Shown here in pieces: positions 1-5,482 of a DNA stretch of 6,021 nucleotides. How positions within the stretch are numbered: position 1 is the first letter of the stretch; every line of letters begins with the position of its first letter. The notes beneath the pieces were generated by a model. The model saw nothing but the letters and a program-made list of their open reading frames with translations, did no database searches and was not told the origin of the DNA. The stretch lies in contig JAOPVG010000348.1 in the NCBI GenBank assembly GCA_025966255.1, forward strand, positions 1-6,021, written 5' to 3'. Made by a program: the position numbers and the translations under genes. Source of the DNA: Jatrophihabitans sp. (GTDB taxonomy: Bacteria; Actinomycetota; Actinomycetes; Mycobacteriales; Jatrophihabitantaceae).

Positions 1-107
1 TCCCAGACGGCGGCGAGCTCCTCGTCGGTGCTGGCGTCGTCGAGATAGAAGAAGTGCCGTCGGAACCAGTCGTGATCCTCATAGATCAGTTCGATGATGT
101 CGGCCAT
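1..107 (-). CDS. Hemerythrin-domain (HHE) protein, N-terminal fragment
   Basis: Only the first 35 codons lie in the window; the gene runs off the left edge. The translation begins MADIIELIYEDHDWFRRHFF and continues through an acidic helix to a Leu-Ala-Ala-Val-Trp segment. An N-terminal helix with an Asp-His-x-Trp-Phe-Arg core followed by His18 is typical of the first iron-ligand helix of actinobacterial hemerythrin-like proteins, which bind a di-iron centre and are linked to oxygen, NO or redox sensing. The start is well supported: AAGGTGG (plus-strand 112-118) lies 4 bases before the ATG. The gene is divergent from the three-gene operon that begins at 341, so any shared control would have to act from the 108-340 intergenic region. 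The family call rests on a short N-terminus, and the remaining His/Glu ligands cannot be seen. Confidence 0.72.
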   Translation of the reverse strand, partial: MADIIELIYEDHDWFRRHFFYLDDASTDEELAAVW

Positions 108-153
108 GTCCCCACCTTGCCACTCCCGGCCGCACGCTGATGGGGTTCGCGCG

Positions 154-178
154 GACGACCGGCATTGAGGGGCGTTCC
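154..178 (-). promoter_or_regulatory. Candidate ECF-sigma-type promoter for the hemerythrin gene
   Basis: On the minus strand GGAAC (plus 174-178) is followed after 16 bases by CGTC (plus 154-157). This matches the general GGAAC-N16-CGTC shape of promoters read by extracytoplasmic-function sigma factors. It would give a 5' leader of about 40 bases before the start at 107. The match is short and could arise by chance in GC-rich DNA. Confidence 0.22.
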
Positions 179-328
179 TGGCGTTCTGGGATCGAGGCGA
201 GCAATCGGGCGACATCGGTGGTTTTCGGGTCGGATGTGGGAATGCCACCTGGTGAACCGTCGTACCAGCCGGTCCGCGTCTTCTTGTAGCTACCGCGAAA
301 CCATTGCCGCCCATTGACCGGACTGCGC

Positions 329-335
329 GAGGGAA
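329..335 (+). promoter_or_regulatory. Ribosome binding site that decides the first operon start
   Basis: GAGGGAA lies 5 bases before ATG 341. An in-frame TTG at 314 would add nine residues but has no comparable purine-rich site upstream, so ATG 341 is the preferred start of the acyl-CoA dehydrogenase-like gene. Confidence 0.7.
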
Positions 336-340
336 CTGCG

Positions 341-1339
341 ATGACTGCCGCTGAATTGCCGACCTGGGCCGGAGATTTCCGGGCCGCAGTCGATGAGGCC
401 GGCGACCGCGTTGAGGCCGGCCTGAATGTTGCTCGCGACTACGGACGGCTGCTGCCATTGCCCGGCTCCGGTGCAACGGCCGAGCGGTGGCAGTTGCTCG
501 CGCTCGCCGCCGAGGTCGACCTGAGCGCGGCCCGCATTCTCGAGGCGCACTCAGACGCGCTGGCCATCCTTGGCGAGGCGGGCGAGGCTCCTCCGGGCGG
601 CACGTGGGGCGTCTTCGCCGCGGAGAGCTGCGAAGCCCGGCTGGACGCCTACGACGACGGCGCGGCCACCGTGCTGGTGGGCACCAAGCCGTGGTGTTCG
701 CTTGCCGGATCGCTTGACCACGCGCTGGTCACCGCCCGGGCCGGCAGCGGCCGTGGTCTCTACGCGGTGGACCTTCGACACTCGTCCGTCACCGCCGACG
801 GCCCGGCGACGTGGGTCGCCCGCGGGCTGGCCAACATCACCAGTGCCCCGGTGGAGTTCGATTCGACGCCGGCCCGGGCGGTCGGCGCCGAAGGCTGGTA
901 TCTGCGGCGTCCAGGATTCGCGTGGGGCGGGATCGGTGTGGCCGCGTGCTGGTACGGCGGGGCCCTCGGCCTGTTCCGCACGCTGCGCGAGTTCTCGGCG
1001 AAGCGCGACGGCGAACTGAACCGACTGCATGTGGGGACGGTGGACGCGGCGCTGCACGGCGCGGCCGCCGCGCTCGGCGAGGCGGCGGCGCTCGTCGACT
1101 CGGGTCACGCTGCAGGGGCGGCCGGGGAGATTCTCGCGCTGCGCGTTCGCGCGGTGGTGGCCGACGCCGTGGAGCGCACGCTGCGGCAGGTGGGGCACGC
1201 ACTCGGTCCGGGTCCGCTCGCCTTCGACGAGCGGCATGCGCGCCGCGCCGCCGATCTCGAGCTCTACGTCCGCCAGCACCACGCCGAACGCGACCTCGCT
1301 GCACTCGGCGCCGCCCTCGATGAGAGGGACGGCAGTTGA
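341..1339 (+). CDS. Acyl-CoA dehydrogenase-like flavoprotein
   Basis: A 332-residue protein with the general pattern of the acyl-CoA dehydrogenase superfamily. It has an Ala-rich helical N-terminus (about 1-80), a beta-rich middle with a Val-Gly-Thr-Lys-Pro-Trp-Cys-Ser-Leu-Ala-Gly segment (112-123) like the flavin and substrate-contacting GxKxWxSGA region, a GWYLRRPGFAWGGIGVAACW stretch (185-204), and a helical C-terminus. It is shorter than the usual 380 residues or so. The C-terminus reads LYVRQHHAERDLAALG (308-323) and has no Tyr-Glu-Gly-Thr motif, so I do not see the classical catalytic glutamate. The His/Arg/Asp-rich tail loosely resembles the C-terminal helix of flavin monooxygenases of the same fold (DszC type), but this is only inference. 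It is the first gene of an operon and overlaps the next gene by 4 bases (TTGA). The likely role is oxidation, desaturation or hydroxylation of an acyl or related group in the same pathway. The substrate is unknown. Confidence 0.75.
   Translation: MTAAELPTWAGDFRAAVDEAGDRVEAGLNVARDYGRLLPLPGSGATAERWQLLALAAEVDLSAARILEAHSDALAILGEAGEAPPGGTWGVFAAESCEARLDAYDDGAATVLVGTKPWCSLAGSLDHALVTARAGSGRGLYAVDLRHSSVTADGPATWVARGLANITSAPVEFDSTPARAVGAEGWYLRRPGFAWGGIGVAACWYGGALGLFRTLREFSAKRDGELNRLHVGTVDAALHGAAAALGEAAALVDSGHAAGAAGEILALRVRAVVADAVERTLRQVGHALGPGPLAFDERHARRAADLELYVRQHHAERDLAALGAALDERDGS
1322..1329 (+). promoter_or_regulatory. Ribosome binding site for the TTG start at 1336
   Basis: GAGAGGGA ends 6 bases before TTG 1336, inside the last codons of the upstream gene. 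The TTG shares bases with the upstream TGA stop (1337-1339), a classic translational-coupling arrangement. This supports the unusual TTG as the true start of the deacetylase-methyltransferase gene. Confidence 0.65.
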
Positions 1340-2682
1340 GCGCGGCCTTCGACCACCGCGACGCCGGCACTCCTGAATCGGTGTGGCGCGCGAGCGAGCT
1401 CGGCTCCGTCCTCGAGGTGGCCGGGCCCGGTCCGGGCGACCGGTTGCTCGTGCTCGCCGCCCATCCAGACGACGAGACGCTCGGGGCGGCCGGACTGATC
1501 GCCGCCTCTGCCGCCCGTGGCGCGCACGTGCGCGTCATCGTCGCGACCGATGGCGAGGCGTCGCATCCGAACTCGCCGACACACAGCCCGGCACACCTGG
1601 CCCAGCTGCGGCGGGCCGAGGTGCGGGCCGCGATGGCTGCGCTCGACCCGTCGATCATCCCGGTCTTCCTCGGGCTGCCCGACGGGCACGTCACCGAGCA
1701 CGTGGGAACGCTCACTCGCTATCTGGCGCCCCGCCTCGACGGCTGCACGCACCTCGTGAGCCCATGGGTCGAGGACGCGCATCCCGACCACGAGGCCTGC
1801 GCTCGCGCAGCAACCGCTGTGATGGAGAACGTCCCGGAGATCCAGCATTGGCAGTTCCCCATCTGGGCGTGGCACTGGGGCGAGCCGAGCGACCTGCCAT
1901 GGAGTCGGCTGCGCCGGATCGACCTCAGCCTCGACGACCTCGCCCGCAAGCAGGCCGCGCTGGACTGCCACCGCACCCAGCACTCGCCGCTGTCGGCCGC
2001 CCCCGGCGACGAGGCGATGCTGGCGGACCACGTCCTTGCGCACTTCTCGCGACGCTACGAGACGTTCGTCGTCGCGGCCCCGAACCCGGCCCCGGTCAGC
2101 GACGCCCGCTATTTCGACGAGCTGTATGCCAAGGCGGCCGATCCATGGGGTCTCGCCGACCGGTTCTACGAACGACGCAAGCGGACGCTGCTGTTGGCCG
2201 GCCTGCCGCGGGAGCGATTCCGGTCGGCGTTCGAGCCTGGCTGCGCCACCGGGCTGTTGACGGCAGCTCTCGCCGAGCGCTGCGATCGCGTCCTCGCCTG
2301 CGACGTCGCGGAAGTCGCGTTGCGTCAGACGGCGCAGCGGCTCGCCGATCGTCCGCACGTCACGGTCGAGCGGGGGCAGATACCGGATGACTGGCCAGCG
2401 CAACAGTTCGATCTGATCGTGCTCAGCGAGGTGGGTTACTACGCGCGCGATCTCAGCGTCCTCGTCGATCGGGTGCGCTCGTCGCTGACGCCGGACGGCG
2501 TGCTGGTGGTCTGCCACTGGCGCCACGCTGCCCCCGACCATGCGCAGACGGCCGAGGCAGTACACAGCGCGCTCGGCGGCGGTCTGCATCGCATCGTGAC
2601 GCACGTCGAGGCGGACTTCCTCCTCGACGTCTGGTCGAACTCGCCGAGTTCCGTGGCGACTGATACCGGCGTGCTCGAATGA
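1336..2682 (+). CDS. Bifunctional PIG-L family deacetylase / NodS-like SAM-dependent methyltransferase
   Basis: A 448-residue two-domain protein. Residues about 36-250 form a PIG-L/LmbE-type zinc N-deacetylase. The AHPDDE signature is at 42-47 (His and Asp metal and catalytic residues) and the second metal motif, His-Pro-Asp-His, is at 149-152. The family removes acetyl from N-acetyl amino sugars (for example MshB and PIG-L). Residues about 258-435 form a class I methyltransferase. It opens with a YFDELY...DPWG segment (259-272) and an ERRKR helix. The SAM-binding motif FEPGCATG (299-306), an acidic CD at 322-323 and FDLIVLSEVGYY (358-369) follow. DPWG, FEPGC and SEVGYY are characteristic of the NodS family, whose namesake N-methylates the deacetylated sugar of Nod factors. 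The natural reading is removal of N-acetyl followed by N-methylation of the freed amine. The TTG start is coupled to the upstream gene, and the 3' end overlaps the glycosyltransferase gene by ATGA (2679-2682). The domain calls are secure; the substrate is unknown. Confidence 0.9.
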   Translation: MSAAFDHRDAGTPESVWRASELGSVLEVAGPGPGDRLLVLAAHPDDETLGAAGLIAASAARGAHVRVIVATDGEASHPNSPTHSPAHLAQLRRAEVRAAMAALDPSIIPVFLGLPDGHVTEHVGTLTRYLAPRLDGCTHLVSPWVEDAHPDHEACARAATAVMENVPEIQHWQFPIWAWHWGEPSDLPWSRLRRIDLSLDDLARKQAALDCHRTQHSPLSAAPGDEAMLADHVLAHFSRRYETFVVAAPNPAPVSDARYFDELYAKAADPWGLADRFYERRKRTLLLAGLPRERFRSAFEPGCATGLLTAALAERCDRVLACDVAEVALRQTAQRLADRPHVTVERGQIPDDWPAQQFDLIVLSEVGYYARDLSVLVDRVRSSLTPDGVLVVCHWRHAAPDHAQTAEAVHSALGGGLHRIVTHVEADFLLDVWSNSPSSVATDTGVLE

Positions 2683-3401
2683 TCCGGCACGTCGGGGTCG
2701 TCGTCCCCGCTGCGAACGAGGCGTTCCTGCTCGACCGATGCCTTCGGGCCCTCCGGGCGAGTCGGTCAGATCTGCACCGCGCCCATTGCTACGTCGTGCG
2801 TACGCGCATCGTGCTCGTGCTCGACAGCTGCACCGATGCGAGCGCGGCCATCGCCGCGGGCTATCCCGACATCGAGGTGATCGAAGCGTCCGTGCGCTCG
2901 GTCGGTCGGGCCCGTAACGCCGGCGTGCAGCACTTACTACGCAGCGGGGTGCGCGCCTCGGAGCACTGGCTGGCCAACACCGACGCCGACTCGCAGGTGC
3001 CGACCGCCTGGCTGGCCGGAATGGTCGACGAAGCGGACCGCGGTGCCCATCTGGTGATCGGCACGGTGACGCCCGATTCGAGATTGCCAGGCGTGGTGGA
3101 CGCCGCGTGGCATGCTCGGCACCCGCAACGCGACGATCACCCGCACGTGCACGGCGCGAATTTCGGTATCCGGGCCGATGCCTATACCGCGCTCGGCGGC
3201 TGGCCGTTACTCACGACCGGCGAGGACCAGACGCTCGCCGACCGCGCGCGGGCGGCTGGGCATCTGCGGATCTCGCGCACGGCGCGGCTACCGGTGCGGA
3301 CGAGCGTGCGGCTCGAGGGTCGGGCGCCGAGCGGATTTTCCAGCTATCTTCGCGACCTCGGCCATGCCGACGTTTGCCCGGCCGAGCAAAACGCCGCCTG
3401 A
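2679..3401 (+). CDS. Family 2 glycosyltransferase
   Basis: A 240-residue GT-A-fold glycosyltransferase with no transmembrane segment, so probably cytosolic. Visible motifs in order: VVVPAANE (7-14), the nucleotide-binding first strand; VLDSCTD (47-53); SVGRARNAG (74-82); the metal-binding DxD as NTDADS (100-105, DAD at 102-104); HGANFGIR (158-165) in the acceptor region; and TGEDQTLADR (180-189), supplying the Glu-Asp catalytic-base region. Length and motif order fit a small GT2 enzyme that transfers a sugar from a nucleotide-sugar donor with inversion. ATG 2679 overlaps the upstream stop as ATGA, so translation is probably coupled to the deacetylase-methyltransferase. In context it probably adds the sugar that the neighbouring deacetylase and methyltransferase then modify, or builds on their product. 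Donor and acceptor cannot be read from the sequence. It is the last plus-strand gene and converges with the small membrane-protein gene. Confidence 0.88.
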   Translation: MIRHVGVVVPAANEAFLLDRCLRALRASRSDLHRAHCYVVRTRIVLVLDSCTDASAAIAAGYPDIEVIEASVRSVGRARNAGVQHLLRSGVRASEHWLANTDADSQVPTAWLAGMVDEADRGAHLVIGTVTPDSRLPGVVDAAWHARHPQRDDHPHVHGANFGIRADAYTALGGWPLLTTGEDQTLADRARAAGHLRISRTARLPVRTSVRLEGRAPSGFSSYLRDLGHADVCPAEQNAA

Positions 3402-3426
3402 TCCATTCGATCCGCGAAGAGTGGAT
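3401..3426. terminator. Weak hairpin between convergent genes
   Basis: ATCCA (3401-3405) pairs with TGGAT (3422-3426) and TTCG (3406-3409) with CGAA (3415-3418), with a 3-base bulge and a 5-base loop. It occupies the whole gap between the two converging stop codons and could act as a bidirectional terminator. It is short, has no T-tract, and touches both stop codons. Confidence 0.3.
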
Positions 3427-3638
3427 TAGCGCTTGGCCTGCCGGTCTCGGCAGATGTCGTCGATCGGGATGCAGATGCCGCGGTGCTGGGTGGCGGCGAA
3501 GTCAGCAGCCATGTCGCGGCGCTCGTTCGCGATCACGCCCGCGGCGCGGTGGTGCCGCCCGCGGCGTAGGTCGTGGAGGTCGATCAGCGCGGCCATCACC
3601 AGGACGCTGGCGATGAGCACGACGGCGAGATTGAGCAT
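3426..3638 (-). CDS. Small single-span membrane protein of unknown function
   Basis: A 70-residue protein I do not recognise. Residues 1-20 (MLNLAVVLIASVLVMAALID) form a hydrophobic N-terminal segment, enough for one membrane span or an uncleaved signal anchor. A basic patch follows (HDLRRGRHHR, 22-31), suggesting the C-terminal part stays in the cytoplasm. The remainder is polar, with an ERRDMAADFA helix and a C-terminal segment holding two cysteines (GICIPIDDIC, 54-63). An exact AGGAGG site (plus 3644-3649) lies 5 bases before ATG 3638, so this is very likely a real gene despite its size. It starts 42 bases after the P450 stop on the same strand, so the two probably share a transcript. A natural guess is a membrane partner or anchor for the P450, but nothing in the sequence proves this. 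Confidence 0.68.
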   Translation of the reverse strand: MLNLAVVLIASVLVMAALIDLHDLRRGRHHRAAGVIANERRDMAADFAATQHRGICIPIDDICRDRQAKR

Positions 3639-3640
3639 GT

Positions 3641-3678
3641 GGCCCTCCTGAGGCGAGCGTCGCCTCTTCTTGGAGGCC
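3641..3678 (-). promoter_or_regulatory. Ribosome-site-sequestering hairpin between the P450 and the small membrane-protein gene
   Basis: On the minus-strand RNA, GGCCTCC (plus 3672-3678) can pair with GGAGGGCC (plus 3641-3648) with one bulged base, covering the AGGAGG ribosome site of the 3638 gene. Nested inside is a perfect 7-base-pair hairpin, GAGGCGA/TCGCCTC (plus 3650-3656 and 3660-3666) with loop GCG. The 5' arm lies 2 bases past the P450 stop, so a ribosome finishing the P450 would open it. This would couple translation of the two genes. Confidence 0.4.
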
Positions 3679-3680
3679 GG

Positions 3681-4706
3681 TCAAGTCGGTTGCTTTCGCA
3701 GCATCACCCGTGCCGGGAGCCGGAGGTTGGGACGCCGTTCGTAGTCGATCAGCTGATCAGGCACCGCCCGCCAGCCGGCGGTGTGCACCGCCGTCACGAC
3801 CCCACGCGCCATCGCGAGCGCCTGCGACCACCCTGGGCACGCGTGTGGGCCCGCGCCGAACGTCGGTGCAATGGGACCGGGTGAAGTGTCTGCAGCGGCG
3901 AGCATCAACCACACCGTCGAGCCGGCCGGCACGACGACGCCGTCGACTGCCCAGTCGGCGCGGGCGACCCGGCGCGTGCACTGCACCGGCGCGTCGTGGT
4001 GCACCGTCCATTCGATCCAGGACGCGCAATCGTCGACGGCCTTGGTCACTGGGGCGATGAGCGCCGAACCAATGAGCGCCGCGGTGGCGTCGCGGGCTTG
4101 GAACAGCACGCTGATCGCGGCCGCCACCTCGTCCTGACCTTCAGGCACAAGAGGCGCGAGATGACTCGCCAACTCGGTCGCGGCCGCGTCCGCATCCTGG
4201 GTCAGGTCATGCGGTTCGCGGGCACCCGGCGCGAGGGCGGCGCACACCGCACCGACCAACGCAACGACGCGGTCAAGGTCGTGCGCGCTGACACCAAGGG
4301 CCGCAGCGAGAACGGCGATTGGGACGGTGCGGGCGAGCGGCATGACGTCAAAGGGAGCCTCGCCGAAGTCGAGCCCGGCAGCCGTGCGGGCCGCCGCCGC
4401 CGGTTCGATGATTCGGGGATCCGGCAGGAGCGCTTCGACGAGAACACGACGACGCCGATGGGCGGCATCGTCGGAGAACCGGGCCATGCGGCACTGCAAG
4501 CGGGCCAGCGCGCCGTGCGTCGGGCCGCGTAGCGCGACGCTCAACTCCAGTGCCGACACCGCGACGGCGAGGTCCTCGGTTCGGGCGACCACCCAACCCT
4601 CCGGGCGCTCGTGCACTCCGAGTTCGCGCAACGACCGGTAGGTCTCACCGGCCTGCCGCGAGGTGGCGACGTCCGGCATCGAGGGGCCGGTAACCGCGGC
4701 ATCCAT
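3681..4706 (-). CDS. Aberrant short cytochrome P450-like heme protein
   Basis: A 341-residue cytosolic P450-type protein, against about 400 for typical actinobacterial P450s. The heme-binding loop is clear: FGAGPHACPG at 283-292, with Cys290 as the proximal thiolate. A C-helix DDAAHRRRR pattern (79-87) could contact heme propionates. The beta region APVQCTRRVA (239-248) followed by VDGVVVPAGSTVWLML is typical P450 sequence. Three departures stand out. In the I-helix, LFQARDATAALIG (201-213) has Asp206-Ala207 where most P450s have acid-Thr. The K-helix reads IEWTVHHDAPVQ, so aligning on DxPVQ leaves no ExxR. Only about nine residues separate LAAAD from FGAGP, so the meander is largely deleted. 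The reading frame is intact, which argues against simple decay. ATG 4706 is preferred: it has no ribosome site, but TACGGT lies exactly 6 bases upstream as in leaderless genes. An in-frame GTG at 4742 would add 12 residues but falls inside a stem-loop. The substrate is unknown and activity is uncertain. Confidence 0.85.
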   Translation of the reverse strand: MDAAVTGPSMPDVATSRQAGETYRSLRELGVHERPEGWVVARTEDLAVAVSALELSVALRGPTHGALARLQCRMARFSDDAAHRRRRVLVEALLPDPRIIEPAAAARTAAGLDFGEAPFDVMPLARTVPIAVLAAALGVSAHDLDRVVALVGAVCAALAPGAREPHDLTQDADAAATELASHLAPLVPEGQDEVAAAISVLFQARDATAALIGSALIAPVTKAVDDCASWIEWTVHHDAPVQCTRRVARADWAVDGVVVPAGSTVWLMLAAADTSPGPIAPTFGAGPHACPGWSQALAMARGVVTAVHTAGWRAVPDQLIDYERRPNLRLPARVMLRKQPT

Positions 4707-4712
4707 GCCCGA

Positions 4713-4718
4713 ACCGTA
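4713..4718 (-). promoter_or_regulatory. Candidate -10 element for a leaderless P450 transcript
   Basis: Minus-strand TACGGT (plus ACCGTA 4713-4718) fits TANNNT and ends exactly 6 bases before ATG 4706. This is the spacing seen when actinobacterial transcription begins at the A of the start codon. There is no Shine-Dalgarno match before this ATG. I see no convincing -35, which leaderless actinobacterial promoters often lack. Confidence 0.4.
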
Positions 4719-4740
4719 GGCCCTGCCCACTTCGGGCGGC

Positions 4741-4800
4741 ACCGAATCGTGATAGGCGGCTGCGAAGCCGGCGCGTAGGCCGGTCCCGCAGCCATTCGGT
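4741..4800 (-). terminator. Large nested stem-loop after the PepSY gene
   Basis: Three nested perfect or near-perfect stems lie within 60 bases. ACCGAAT (4741-4747) pairs with ATTCGGT (4794-4800). GGCTGCG (4758-4764) pairs with CGCAGCC (4787-4793). GCCGGC (4767-4772) pairs with GCCGGT (4779-4784, one G-U) around loop GCGTAG. The two right arms of the outer stems are contiguous; the left arms are separated by a 10-base bulge. On the minus strand it begins 4 bases after the PepSY stop codon and precedes the P450, which fits a factor-independent terminator without a T-tract, as is common in high-GC actinobacteria. Confidence 0.6.
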
Positions 4801-4804
4801 CAAG

Positions 4805-5284
4805 TCAGTGGTTCCCAGCCGGATCGCCCGCACCCATGCCGGCTTCGACCTTGGTGACGGTCAGGTCCTTCGCGAACTTCACCGTGACGAGGCTGCCGTC
4901 GGCCTTGGTCACGTGCGCCTCGTACGTGCCGTCACCGGCGTCGGTCTCGACGCGATACACCGTGCCACCGGGCACCGCCTTGAGGGCGGCGGCCTTGAGC
5001 GTCGCGGTGGTCGAGGCGCTGACCGCCTTCTCGTCGCTGCGCACCGGGGCCGCGCCGCCGGTTCGACGGCCACCACCGCCCGCGGTACCCGGCGCAGTGG
5101 TGGCCGTGGTTGCCGAAGCGACCGTGATCGACGTGCCCGAGCCGTTCGACGTGCTCACCGCGCTGGCGCTCATCGCGGTTCCGCCGATCGCTCCGGCCGC
5201 GACGCCGGCGCTGAGGAGCGCGATCTTCATGCCCCGACGTGTGCCCCGCTGGACGGGTTGTGCCTTAGCCGCATCGTCAATCAT
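4805..5284 (-). CDS. Secreted or membrane-anchored PepSY-like protein
   Basis: A 159-residue protein in three parts. Residues 1-19 are a polar, basic cytoplasmic leader (QRGTRRGMK at its end). Residues 20-42 form a hydrophobic segment ending in SASA, usable as a signal peptide or anchor. A low-complexity Ser/Thr/Ala/Gly linker spans about 43-80. The C-terminal domain (about 85-147) reads LKAAALKAVPGGTVYRVETD, then a GTYEAHVTKADG turn and a VTVKFAKDLTVTKVE strand pair. This is the pattern of actinobacterial PepSY-type domains, which sit outside the membrane and in some proteins inhibit peptidases. No lipobox cysteine is present. GGAGGA (plus 5294-5299) lies 9 bases before ATG 5284 and fixes the start. 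It is followed by a strong stem-loop and so is probably its own transcript. A partner is not evident in the window. Confidence 0.8.
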   Translation of the reverse strand: MIDDAAKAQPVQRGTRRGMKIALLSAGVAAGAIGGTAMSASAVSTSNGSGTSITVASATTATTAPGTAGGGGRRTGGAAPVRSDEKAVSASTTATLKAAALKAVPGGTVYRVETDAGDGTYEAHVTKADGSLVTVKFAKDLTVTKVEAGMGAGDPAGNH

Positions 5285-5482
5285 GGCGAGTGCTCCTCCG
5301 AGTCATCCCGTTGCGACGGGAGAGGGACTGGTCTGCGCCGCGTCTGCGGCCCGTCGTAACCATGCAATTGGGCGGATCATCCCGGCCCCATCCCCACATC
5401 AAGTCCGCGCTAACAGCACCTGGGAGCCGACCAGGTCCGGCTCGCACGAGCTATAGGCGCAGTGCGCGCTGCCGCGACCCGA
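5285..5482 (-). promoter_or_regulatory. Intergenic leader and control region upstream of the PepSY gene
   Basis: These 198 bases separate the ASCH-wHTH stop from the PepSY start and contain several inverted repeats. TCCCGT-TGCG-ACGGGA (5306-5321) and GCCGC-GTCT-GCGGC (5337-5350) are hairpins in the probable leader. ACCTGG-N7-CCAGGT (5418-5436) and GCTCG-CA-CGAGC (5440-5451) are dyads shaped like repressor sites. A minus-strand TATAGC (plus 5451-5456, next to the second dyad) could be a -10, but no matching -35 is evident. The exact promoter is therefore not assigned. Confidence 0.35.

Noticed and set aside
286..293. GTAGCTAC palindrome upstream of the three-gene operon, considered as a -10 element or operator
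   Set aside because: Eight bases is short, it does not fit TANNNT, and no -35 is spaced correctly, so the operon promoter is left unassigned.
314..340. TTG 314 as the start of the first operon gene
   Set aside because: It adds only MTGLREGTA and lacks a ribosome site, while ATG 341 has GAGGGAA at good spacing.
837..1715. Minus-strand open frame spanning the first two operon genes
   Set aside because: Arg/Pro/Ser-rich translation that crosses two well-supported genes on the other strand, with no ribosome site or domain.
1264..2604. Long open frame on the minus strand (446 codons) opposite the deacetylase-methyltransferase
   Set aside because: Its translation is rich in Arg, Gly and Ala without recognisable motifs, and it lies opposite a gene with clear catalytic motifs. 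Such antisense frames are expected in GC-rich coding DNA.
4808..5456. Overlapping plus-strand open frames across the PepSY gene
   Set aside because: Their translations are low-complexity and Arg- or Val/Ala-rich. The minus-strand PepSY frame has a signal segment, a domain pattern and a ribosome site.
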